From Costus lasius (Eukaryota > Streptophyta > Magnoliopsida > Zingiberales > Costaceae): a stretch of 64,000 nucleotides of DNA. The translations under genes were made by a program, and so were the position numbers. Positions within the stretch are counted from its first letter, which is position 1. The number at the start of each line of letters is the position of its first letter. The notes beneath the pieces were generated by a model. The model saw only the letters and a list, made by a program, of their open reading frames with translations. It was not told the DNA's origin and made no database searches. The stretch is from assembly GCA_027563935.2 (NCBI GenBank), contig CM050446.2:125938499-126002498 (forward strand), given 5' to 3'. Positions 35,611 to 49,000 of this stretch are shown piece after piece.

Positions 35611-38600
35611 GTAAATGGTACAGACTGATAACTACATGTAACATATGTTAATCCATACTGGTACTAGAATTTTGAAACCTTGCTTCAACCTGCCTAACAC
35701 ATTCAAAATAAAATTCCAATAAAATGAATGTTCTCTACCTGCTGCAAATTGCAGCCACAATCGCAAGATCTCCTGCAGTCTCTGCCAACTTAAATCCACT
35801 AACAACATTAAGAAAGATGACCTGTGGGAAGAAAACCATAACTCATTAGAGGTGTTTTCAGAGTCCTGTTATCAACAAAAGTGATAAATTTTCTTCTGCA
35901 GTAAAGGATATAATAGCATAGTAAAAAAGTCTTTTCATTTCCCTTTAATTTTGACGGATATTGGAGGTTTGATTTGACGAATGTTTAAATTATTCGTCGC
36001 ATCTTTCATAGCGTCAGATTCTAAATTGTCAAACGGCTATGAAGGTGTTACAGCCATTTTCAAGCATGATACTCTCAATTACAGGGCCAAAGGTTGGTAG
36101 ATGAACAGGACTAGGAGATTATATAATTGGCGGACTATAAGGGGGTAACAAGGACACATCTCACTTGGGCTTTATTAAAGGAAATAAGTCAAAACAGCTC
36201 ATCAAATTCCTTAAAAAGGTAGAGAAGGGTTAGAATATTATTAAAATAATACAAAGAAACATGAACATATAGAAGATGGAAGTTCAAATGTTTTGCAAGC
36301 AAAACCTCAGAAGTTAAAGGAAAAAAAACTACAAGTAGCACATTCAGTATAGACAATCATCCATCCAGTAGGCAACAGTGCCATATTCCAGGCCGAGTTG
36401 TCATGGATGATTTTTCTTTTCCAGCCCCTCTATTTTTCTATAAACTGTCCACAGCCTACCTTCAGAACAAATATTACGAATAAATACAAAAAAAAAATGA
36501 TAGCACATAAAAGAGAGAAGATGAATGTCCTTACATTGTCACGCAGCTTTAGACCAGCCTGTTTCATGAGGACCTACAAAGAAGATTTTGAAATAATGTA
36601 TCCTTACTGGCATAATCATAGACATGATGTTATTTAATTCCATAGTGATAGTCGACAAGCAAGAATCGAATGACATGTCATCAAAAATATATTAAACATT
36701 CATGATATAGCAAATATCAAATAGAGAGGACGAGAGAGTACTATTGAAATCAAGTAGTAATATAATTCTTCTTTGTTGCATACATTCCAAAAGATCCTAT
36801 TTTCACTATAGCTCCAAAAGAGTTAACTATCATACACGAACAAGAACCTTATTTTAAGCTGCGATTGTTGTCAACAAACTTCGGGTGTGCCCAGTGTCAA
36901 AAGGTGAGAAAATTTTGAAATGTTCAAGCATGACCACATCTAAACCTATACTCAACAAGGTAAACTAACAAAGTTTTGGTTGTTTCTTTCCACAATCCAA
37001 ACATATTCCGACAAATTGGATTGGCCTGATTAAGTGGGTACATCCATAATTGAGCTCAACTTCATTGAAAGGCCTGAGGTTGCATTAAGCTAAGGTACAC
37101 TGCAATGGTCAATCGCACGAATATGCAATTTGCGCATGCACTCAACAAGTTTTGCTTAAAAACTGCTAATGAAGAGAGCTGACGATGAAGAAGGAAAATG
37201 TCAGGTTACCATAGAAAAACACAAATTAATAAGCTAAGCGCTATAAGGAAACTCCTGTTGCAGCAAAAAGGATCGAACTTATAATGTCTTCCGCTATGGT
37301 TGCCATAACCCATGCTGCAACATTGTTATGGTCATATCATTTGGAGCAACTTTGAAGAATTAGACAAAAATCCAAAGAAACCGTATGCACAAGAATTTGA
37401 GTGAACATACAATCAAGGGTGGACAAAATCTAGATCCAAGTTTCTAAAATATGTTGTGGATCTCATAAACCAAGACTTGCGTCAAATTCAATTTCATTAC
37501 TCATATTGATGTTGAACGACAGTTACTCAAGTTTGAAAGTCCTTTCAAGTTTCAACTAGCAGCAATGTCAAAGAGGTTGAGCACTTGTTTAATAAACAAC
37601 CGTCAGTCAAGAAAACTTGAAGTTACAACGACTATTATGGTATAGAAGCTAATAAAAACATAAAAACGAAAAAAAAAAAAGTTTAGAATGAAAACCCAAA
37701 AGCATGATGGAATACTTCTATATAAAATCGCAAAATTTAAAAGCACAATGATATAATTATCCTAAACATTTCACCTATAAACTCATTTTGTCACCTGTGA
37801 CAACTTTATTTAGGTAGATGTATCAAACGAGTTTGATAGAATTGAAAACTAAACATAGTTTTTTTTTTCAGAAAACTGAAACTGCAAAATGAGATGCCTT
37901 ACAAACACACCCTAAGATTCTTAGTTTTCACTTTTTAAGTTGTATTTATAGAACAAATGAATACTACCTAAATCTACTTGAGACAACCTGGATCAAAATC
38001 TAAAGAAACTGCAACTAGTAAAGCAGATGGAACCATATCAACTTAGTAATGGACAACAGGCACAATCATCAAGCAACTAGAAGATGCCATCACAAAGGAT
38101 ATAAAACTTTTTTGTATGGCATTGAGAATCAATAGCAGCTTATTCCAAATGTAAAAGACGAATAACTAGTAAAGATGCAACTGGATGACTAACAGAAAAA
38201 TATACAAAGATAACAATGAGTTGAGTGCAAACTAGAACAAAGTGCAGGTGGAAAAAGCTCTGTAAGAATTACAATTCAGGATGAATTTATTTCTTTTGTA
38301 AGTAACAAAGGTACTTGTATAACATAAATAGGCTTCATTCATGGAGCATTAAACTGCACTGAAAGAGATGCATGAGATAATTTAATTCAATCTCAAACAG
38401 CACTAATTTCATAGCTCTTCAGTATTCGATGATTAAAGGGAACAAATGATGTAGCTCTGCTATATGAAAATGCTTGTGCCAATAGTAACTAACTAGAATT
38501 CTCTAAACCGTAATAGTTGTTCAAGTTAATTGTGGCCCCCATCTGGTGAATATCATATCGAGCTCTTAATTTAGTGCTGGGTTTGTCATGCTTCTTACCG

Positions 38601-39494
38601 TCCCTTCACAAAAATAATGACCAACTTTCTCAAACTTCAATGACGCTGACACCACTAATAAGCATAAATTGATCATTTCTTTAACATGACTGTACAATCT
38701 TGCTCTTTGTCAATCTCACCTTTTACTTGTTTCTGCATAGAATAGAAACAATACTACACTACAAGGTTTTTAAAACTGGTCCAAACCGGCGGATTTTTCC
38801 GATTCGGACTGGTCCGTTGAAGGTCAAGACCAGACCATAAGGGCAGAGCAAGAGAAAGAGAAGGAAAGAGAAGGAGGAGAGGTATCATGGAGAGTGGCGA
38901 ATGACGGATATGACGACCGATCGGCAGACGCTAGCAGGTCCTCCTTTCTCTTCCTCTTCTTCTTCTTTCTTTTTTTTTTTTCAGGCTGCTTTACTCTATT
39001 CCACCAGGATTTGGTCCCGTACAGTCCAACCGGCAACATGTACACTTGGTGGATCTTTAAACCTTGCTACACAATATTCAAGAAAGAAAAGAATGTTTAT
39101 GTCGTCATCTTATCCCAATTAATGTATGCGTTTCACTCATTTATATTGAAAGCAAATGATTATCTGAAGATGAATCCAATTGAACTACACTGTCTCATTG
39201 TGATCGGAAAAAGTGCACAAAGAATTTATCTACCTTAAAATATTTATATAGAAACCTTCTAATGTACAGTAGGATTTATCTCTCCACCAAAGCGAGATGC
39301 AACAATTTGAATTAGAGAAATTCATGGCAAATGCCAGCAAAGGCAAGGAAACATCTTGGTGACACTTATACTGTTTCAAGGCATTAATGCTTCTTACAGA
39401 AATTATCATATCAGCTCTGCTTGTCTCAATCCCATTGATATGTCTTGTGACTAAGGTATCAGAAACGCACAAAGCCTGCAAAAAGTTTTTTTTA

Positions 39495-39536
<42 letters not shown>

Positions 39537-42500
39537 TAGTATAAAAAAATGATGAAGCTGAAAATTGAAATAAATCTAAAGTGGTGTGAAGAGAATAGAA
39601 GTGTGTGATAAACGAATCAAAAAAGGAAATAAAATGATGGAACAATCCAAAGATGCAACTTCAGGAAAAGACTTCAAATAGCAAATATCCTGATATAAGC
39701 ATTTCGATCAAATACTGAGATTCATGCAGAAGTGTGTCAATAGCCACAGTTTTATTGCATTTATGGATCTCAGTTATAATACACTAAAAACTAGACCTAA
39801 CCGCATGGAAACTATATTTAAAACTTTGGAATATTCACATGCCAAAAGTACTGGGAATGATTATTTAGAATTGAAATATCATGCAGAACCAATCTCTAGC
39901 AAATAAAATCTATCTGCAACAGCTCAAAAAGCTATTGGGTAACTGCCATTTAAATGAGTTTGTTTGCCCGCTTGAGAGGGCAAAACTATCGGGTAATCAA
40001 TGACATTCAAGTCACTCATTAAGCATTTCTCCGTGCCAATCTTGTTGATTATATATAAAGCAGACTCAGTTACTCATTGATCAAAGTTGTCATGCCCTTA
40101 GTAGATAACACCAATGGGATTTCTCATGAGACCTTAGTACATTTTAAGGCATTAAGGTAGCCACCAATGAGATGTTTCAATCGTCATCCTTGAAGTTAAT
40201 ATTGTAGATAACACATTGCTCACAGTGATGACTGTCAAACAATTTGCGATTGTGATAAGAGGATGTTTAAGAGTTATAGAATAATGATTATGACTTACGA
40301 GAGCTAGAAAGAAATGAAGAGAATTTGTATAAGTTTGAAAATTTAAGATTGTGCTTCAAGTAAGAGCGTAGGAGGGTTTATAAAGCATGAAACATATTAA
40401 AACTAGCTCAAACGATCACAAAAATGAGCAATGGACATTGAAAATATTCCAAACTATTAATCTACTTAGTGGACATGTATCAAACAATATGTTTTGGTAT
40501 ATTGATTGCACTACCGCACATACATAATTTAGTACTTGTATCAGCTGACACACACAGATCAAAGAGATTAACTAGAACGTAGGTGGTTTGTTTGTTGGCT
40601 TCACATATGACTGATACAAATCAAGCATACTACCTGATTCAGACAAAGTCCATAAACCTTCTTAACAAGAATCATAAAAAAGTAAAAAAGATGCAATATA
40701 AAGCAATTTTGTTATTATATATAATATAAGAGAGTTTTTCAAGGTTAGTTTTAAAGAGATGTAAGATCTTATCATCCAATGGACTCTTTCCCGAACCTTC
40801 AAAGGAGAGCGAGTTGCCTACCTTAACATGTCAGTAATGCAAAAACATAATTCCATAAATTTTGCTTTTCTGTGGTTAAAGTCTACATTCATGTCAAAAC
40901 AAGTTATCCTATCAAGTATCACTAAATATTGCCTGATCTACTAATACATTCTATTTCACTTACTGCCACAAGTAATCTTCGCCAAAACAGCTAATATACC
41001 AATTATAAGAAATGTAAAGTACTTTTTAGTTCTTAACTTACAGAGATCAGATATTGTGTGAGAAATTGGTTTACTAGAAATAAATAAATCAAGTATATAT
41101 AAAATAACTACTCTAAGAAAAGCGCAAGTGAAATTTATGCTCTAGCATGTAATCAGTCATGTACAATCAAATTGTTGAATGGTTTTATATTCTAAAGTTG
41201 AGCTAACATTTATGTGCTGTTTACAAATTGATCTTCAACACAAGAATGTTAGAAATGAAGAATATGCACCATACATTTCTCATTCTTTTAGAATATTGTT
41301 TTATAAGCAGAGGTACCTGGATTTCAAGCAGAAAAGTTCTAGATCCATCAATAACGACAGTTACAGCAAGACCAACCAATACTTCAGAGTCGGAAAAAAA
41401 ATTTTCACTCAAGAATATTTCACTTGGATCAGAGACAGCTTGCAGACCGGATTCTGACATTTCAAACACTCCAAGCTGATGAAGAAAAGAATATGTCATG
41501 TTTATCAAGAATAATGGTTACAAACACCCAAATTTGTCAGATCCATACATTGCTTTTCTTGAGCAAATGTTTCATGCATTGGTGATACACTTGTGAAATA
41601 TGTACTAAAAGAACTTCTATTCGTCCCATGATTATTCCAAAATGAAACGGAAAATAATGATTTAGTTGATTGCAGACCTGAAAAATAATAAGAATCTATA
41701 TCTTGAGTGCGATAAGTCATGTTGTAATACCCCAAATTTTGTAGTGTTTACATCAAAAATAATAAAATAATTTATAATGAAATTTCCAAATTTCAATTCA
41801 TCCAAGGAGTACAAAATGTATAGAGACTTAAGGAAAAGTTATTAGTGGCCCGGTATGAAGTGGGTGAAAATGTAGATCACCTACCTGTTGGGATGAAGTG
41901 GGTGAAAAGTTTACTATTAGACCAAAGATGATTAAAATGAAAATATAGTTAGCCAGATTAGACAAAGACACTTGACTGCCCTTGGTAGACAGAAAAGTTA
42001 TGCAAATAAAAAAGAATAGATTTGGAATTTGATGTTGGGGACCATGTATTTTTAAAGGTTTCACCTGTTAAAAAGTGTTATAAGGTGTGGTAAAATGAGA
42101 AAATTAGCACTTATGTATATTGGCCCTTTCGAAATTTTCTAGCGAGTTAGAGTGGTAGCTTATAAATTGGCCTTGCCCCTTGCCACCTCTATCTCCCATA
42201 TATAATGTGTTTCATATCTCCATGTTAAGAAAATACACACTAGATCCATCTCACATTTTGTCCACTCGGTCTGTTCAGATTCAAGATGTTGCTTCTTATA
42301 TTGAATGCCTAGTCAAAATTTTGGAAAAGAACGATTATGTGCTCAACAATAGAATGTTTCATGGGTTAAGTGGTAGAATGATACTCAAAGTGAAGCAACA
42401 TGGGAATGAGAGCAAAATTCAAGGCCAGTATCCTTTTCTTTTTTGAGAAATCCAAGCAAAAAGTAAATTTGGAGGTAGAATTGTAATACCCCAATTTTTG

Positions 42501-42987
42501 TAGTTTTTACATCAGAAATAATAAAAATTGGGGTATTACACATGACTTCAATTAATATGTTATGGAGAAATACTCAACTGTATGTAAATATATATGTAGG
42601 CTTTTGTTATTTTCGACAGTATTGCCAACCTATTCTTCTCTCTATTTCACAAGCTTTTATTTTTATGCTAAGTTTCCCTCTGCACTCGATGCTTCTGTTA
42701 ACCTTTTTCAGAAAACTATCTACTAGATCTATGAAACATAAATGACGGTAGCAATCCAAGCTTAGCACAGAAGTTCCCATTGATCACCTCTTGGAGCTAG
42801 AAGGGGTCATATACTGTTCAATGGTCTTAGCTAACCTAAGATAATTAAATAAATATCACATTATCACGAAAATTACCAAGTATATTAGTTCTATCGGAGT
42901 TGGAAGTTTGGAACTAGTATACTCAAAACAATTGGCTCAATGTCCTAACAATTTGCAAGTCACACTTCTTGATGAGCAGAGCTTTCA

Positions 42988-43024
<37 letters not shown>

Positions 43025-46000
43025 TAAGTGACAATTGGAATGCTCCAGTCCAAGTTAGCCAACTATTTAGTATTTACTCTATCTCCTAAAAAGAAACAAA
43101 ATAGCGTTGTAAATGAGCCATACATTGGTGGGCAGCTAGGTGCTCGTTTTGGCATGAGCTGTTAAGTGTATGAACAATGCAAAAATAGAAAAGCTTTGAA
43201 GGAAACAGTAAGCTCAGTTATGTAATGGCTTGAGCATTAGGATGGATTCTTAATGTTCCCAAACAAGCTTGCTTACGAGCTCAGTTTGTAAACTCAATTT
43301 TAGGCTTGCGGGCACTTGATAAACTCAATAATGCCACTTATATTTTTTTTAACAGTAAACATTAACCTTATGCGATTGGAAACTAGGTTAGTTAATTATG
43401 GAAATCTAAGTCAAATATAAACAAAAAATATATAAATGTGCCATGACATTAGTTCTTTAGTATCGACAATGGAATGCGACGTTTGCCAAAATCTGCAAAG
43501 TGACAACAACCTAAAGGCTTTAAATTTTAACACCAATAACTTGTGAGACTGCACAAAGTCTAAATATATGACAATTGATGTCTTTGGAACACCAGGAAAT
43601 AGAATGAAAAAAAGACTTGCCATCACTACACAAGGTTTAAAATACCAATTTGTACCAGCCCACTCTATTATCAGATTGATACATACCAATGAGTACCGTC
43701 ATTCAAAACCTTGATATACATCTATACATACATATAATTATATACAATATTGACCTTGTACTACTAGTTTGTATCGGTCCTCTATTAGATTGATGCATAC
43801 TTATACCATTATATATATATTATATACCAAGATTTGAAATTTCAGTCCGAATCAGCTAAAATTTTTTATTTGCATCAATCTGAGATGAGTCTGATTTTAT
43901 TATAGCACTAAGATAAATAATAAATACAGTTGGTTTCACTGTAGCATGACCAATGCCTTGGTTCGAACTAGTTTTTCAAATCTTATATACAGTATTGACC
44001 TTGTACAGGTATATGAGTCAGACCACATTTTTAATAACTACACTAATTCAACTCAAATAACTTTCATTGATCCACCATATTTAAGATGATATGCAAAACT
44101 GCATATTCTTCTTTGGAAACTTTCAGTTCTTCAAGACCATAGTTCCTCTGCAATTTAACTTTTCATGTTTATTTGATAATTTTGTAAGTACAATTTTCTT
44201 TACAAAAAATCTTCTTCCCTCTTTTCTCAAATAATCTCTTGTATCGATATGATAACGATAATATCAGATTTAATTCCATAAAGGATTTCCACAAAAACCA
44301 ATTGAAAAATTAGTTCCAAGTCTAAACCAGAACGCATGAATTATGACTAACCAGCAATTCATGCAAACTCGCACAACAAACATTGGCCAATAACCATAAT
44401 TCCAGCAGCGCAACTGTTCAGTAAATTGTTAAAATTTACAACCCCATTATGAGCTTTCAATAGAATAAATTTGATCAATTGGATTGAACATGCTTGGATC
44501 CATAAAATATGCAGCAAAATGTCTACGAATCCTGACACCAAACAGGAGTCTAAGATCTTATGACAAGTATAAAGAAAAAAGAATTACTCAATATTCGTAC
44601 TACTGAAGTTTATCTACTAGCATAGTAGAAGAATAAACAACATATCACACTGCACATCTCACACAAGTAGCATATAAAATGCTTCTGATACCTCATCAGT
44701 TGAACCGAAGCGGTTCTTCACTGACCGCAGCAGTCGATAAGATGAGTATCTCTCACCCTGAATCAGAACAGCAAACAAGTTGCTCCAGGTAAATCGCACA
44801 GAGAAACAAGAAAAAAGAGAAACACAAGTCTCATAATACCACTGTAGCAGATCAGTTGAAAAACATGTACAATTATCTAAAGATTACTATGTAGTATGTA
44901 CCACCACGCAAGAGAACTGCATATTGTCTTTTGATAATAGCAAGTCTGAAAATTGTGGGGCATTTTTTTCAGCCAGATTATGCTATTTGAATGGACCAGA
45001 AATCGGTCTGGACAATACAGTTGGTTTGTAACGGTAACATGAAATAGTTTTGATTCAAGCAGAGAAAAAAAGTGAAGAAACATGTGCAAGGCTGAAAGCT
45101 CGCAGGCCCACCCACGTGAGGGAAAGGAAAAAATAAACAAGTGAGCAAGAGTCACAAGACGGGCCAGTATGTGTTATCCCCTACCCACCTGCCCTCTCCC
45201 TCTCTTCTCCCCTCCTGCCACAAACCCTCACCCACTGCCACCTCTCCCATCTCTCTCTCCATTGCCACACATTGAGCTCTGGCTTCTTGTGGTGCCGAAG
45301 CCAAAGCTCCCACAATATGCCCACCAAAGCTCTCATCTCTCTCCCCTGCCCCTCTAGCATCCGAAACCAATGCCAGCGACAAACTCCACCGACCGTGTCT
45401 CTCTTCCTCTCAGTGTGACCATGCCTCTTCTTCAGTTCCTCACCCTGTGTTCCCTTTGGTCTATGCCTCCGTTGGTACTACCCGATATGCCTCTTCCTCA
45501 GTTCCTCACCCTGTGTTCTCTTTGCGTCTATGCCTACGTTGGTATTGCCCGATATGACCAGTACATACCAATCCAAGTGTGGATCAATAAACATGCTTGG
45601 ATTGGGTTTTAAAATCCAAGAATAGACTACAATGAATTTTGAGAAATGCAATGTAAAGCATATTTATACTTTGATTAGATAGCAAGTTTGCATGTTGGTT
45701 CGCCATTTTGCATTATATATTAATAAGTTCTATTCTTTGTGAATGAATAAGAATTTTCTTTTAGGCTCCAATTTCGTACTAAGGCATTGACCTAGACACC
45801 ACTCTACAACTGTTATTACACTAGTTAGCCCCTTGCAACTGCACTCACCAATCCTCACCACCAATGCCACCCTTCCTACCTCTGTCTCCCGCCCACTGCT
45901 GCCTAACCCCTTTTCTTTCCACAATTGTTGTTACACCAGCTACCCTTTTGCAACTGCACTCACTAGTCCTCCCCACAAATGCCACCCTTCCCACCTCTGT

Positions 46001-49000
46001 TTCCTGCCCCCGAACCCCTTTTTGTTCCACAATTGTTGTTACACCAGCTGGCCTTCTTTGCAACTACACTCACGTCCAATCCTCTTCACAAATGCCACCC
46101 TTCCCACCTGTGTCTCCTGCCAACTGCCACCTAACCCCTTTTTTTTTTCCACAGTTGTTACACCAGGTAGCAAAGCAATTTGCGCCTACACTTGCCCGTC
46201 CTCTCCACAGATGCCACTCTCCCCACCTGTCTTTTGCCAACTACCACCTAACCCCTTTTCTTTCCACAATTGTTGTTACACCAGCTAACCCTCTTTGCGA
46301 CTGCACTCACCCTCACCCATCCTCTCCATAAATGTCACTCTGCCCATCTCTGTCTCTTGCCAACTACCACCTAATTCCTTTTCTTTCCCTTTTAGTCACC
46401 CTCTCTTTCTCCTCTAGCCTCACCTACCACCCTCTTTTCTGTCCCTTTTGTTGCCTGCCTCTTTTTCTTGATAATTGCCACAACCATCTTGCCTCAAATT
46501 CCCTCCTCTTTCTCGTGGCACTTACAGCCACCACCTCTTTCTCATGCTCTTCTCCAACCCTTGTAAAGTTGTTTACTCTTTTGCCTAAGGTTTTGGATGT
46601 CTAATTTATCATAGTTGAAGAAAAAGAGAAATTCAGTTCTGATAGAGTGTAAATAACAGATATGGACCCAATAAGGTGATTATCCAAAGTAATTTAAATA
46701 GATGATAGAGAATATAGAGCCATAAAGATATGGCCCCAACAAGATAACTATCTAACAAGGCTCCAAATATAAAATAACACATAATAACATAATTATAAAC
46801 CATAAGCTTTAAGACGCCCCCTCAAGTTAGAGGATAAATATTAGCCAACAATATGACTATCTAGCAAGGCTCCAAATATAAAATAACGCATAATAACATA
46901 ACTATAAACCATAAGCTTTAACACAGCCCCTCAAGTTGGAGGATAAATATAATATTAGCCATGCCCACTTGTTACATAATGCATAAAATTATATATGATT
47001 AGGAGCCTTAGTGAGGGACTGTGTGGCCCCACTGTTAAAGCTTTCATAGCTGTGCTAAATTGTATTGTACTGTGCTATGAAAATTTATAAGCTCTTTAGT
47101 AAACAACTGTTATTTGCTACCATAATTTAAACTCTTTACTTTTACTATTATCAAATGTCAAAATGACCCAACTTTACATACACACACGTGTGTATATATA
47201 TATATATATTATTTATATTAAAAAATTTTATACATTTATATATTTATTATATATATTGTTGCATCCACATGGTCCAGCTAGGGACCAATTTGTAAAATTT
47301 ATAAACTTGTGGACCTTTTTGTAAATGTGAAAAAAATCCCTCTCCCACTCTTCTGATTTCTTCCGCTGCCTCAAGTGTTCGGCGTCAATTTGTCACTGTC
47401 ACTCCTCTTCTCCTTCAGCAGTGTTGGTCAACACCTCGGCGTTCTAGCATGCGTGTGTGCGCGGCCGATACCTTACTCACCGGAGGTCGTTTGGGTTGTT
47501 GTCGGCATCAGATGACTTCTTTGTCGGGTCGAAGTTGCAATTCAAAGTAGTAGCTCTTTTTGTGGGGGTTTTCCCCAATTTTCATGGCTCCTTACCATAG
47601 TTCCACCACTGGCTATCGGCGACTGGTCCGGGTGAAGAACACACCCCTATTAACCCTTGCATGCATAATATGGATATTCTAAGTAGATAATTGGTTGTGT
47701 ATGCATATACATATACCTATATATGGGTGTACATATACATACATGTATACCAAGTAAATCTAAGCATAGAAGATGTAAATAAATAATGAAAATAATGGTA
47801 AAATAATTAAATGAGTCAAATATTAAATAATTAAATGATAATTAAGATAAATATATATATATATATTAAGTCTATACACGTCTACGTACATATATATGAG
47901 TATGCCTATGCATCCATGTATACTAGGTTAAATTTTAGTGTGATAATAATTAAAATATAATATCAGTTGATATGATAATTATATGTTGTCCTTATGTGTT
48001 GTTATAGGGTTGGTCAGAAAGGTCATCGGACAAAGCGTTATAGACACACTAGAAGTTACTGTGATACATGTAGAAATCTTATTCTGATCTTTGTAATCAT
48101 AGTATTAAATATTATATTGAATAATTGATAAATACCACGATATCTTGTAGCTCTATTAGTTGATCTCTTAGTAACCTTTTGACTCCGTGTTGCCTTTCAT
48201 TCATGAATATAGATGCTTGTGTGATGTTCATGGGTTGCATGGTAACTATATTATTATTGTTAGTGATGCTTGTATTATAGGGTGGTTATGAGCTTTTGAG
48301 CCATGGATCCATGTATTGTATAGTTGTGATATTTGACCCATTGGCCAATTGCATGATTTGTCCTGCCATATCATAATCTTTATTCTAGCTTATGCTCGCC
48401 CAGGCTTAGCCTTATAGGCCAGTGGACCACAATGTATACTAAATATCATTTCACAGCTATGAGGTTTCTTAGATGGAGTCCTTTGGGATTTTCTAGGGTT
48501 ACCTAAGTGTTGGACTAACCCTGGGTGTTGGACGCAATCCAAGCTGCCAATTGGAGGTAGTTTTTCCATCACATGAGCAAAAGAAGCACTCTTGTTAAAG
48601 TGAAAACTCCTGATGGAGCAATTATATGATCATTACACTTGATTACTTCATGTTGGGTTATTTTATATGTATGGTAGATTGTTTTATTTCAATTATTTAA
48701 TGCATTAATCTATCTTGTGATCCCTACTTAGCCATTTGACCTAACTCCAATTACTTTATCTCCGGGCAAAGGGATCACTCTACGTTGAAGGTAGTTAGAT
48801 ATAGAACCTGGACCCTAGGATTATGTCAGAACCTGATAGATAGAAAGAGATATTAGTGTTGATTTATGTTGTATTAATACATGGAGTTGATATTGCTACT
48901 TTTATTCTGATATTTTGATTGATCGAGCTACACCATCCTAGCGTTAGTATTTTTTTACCGTTCAGATCATTTTGATCTAGTTTCTAATCATCCAATTTTA

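Larger units (their letters stand above)
41476..44691 (-). other. RADA intron with mini gypsy element
   Basis: AT-rich intron of 3.2 kb. It contains an 818-bp gypsy derivative, a compound TA/GA microsatellite at 42988-43024 and short MITE-like pieces with CAAGGTTT/CAAGATTT ends near 43629-43715 and 43829-43982. Confidence 0.7.
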
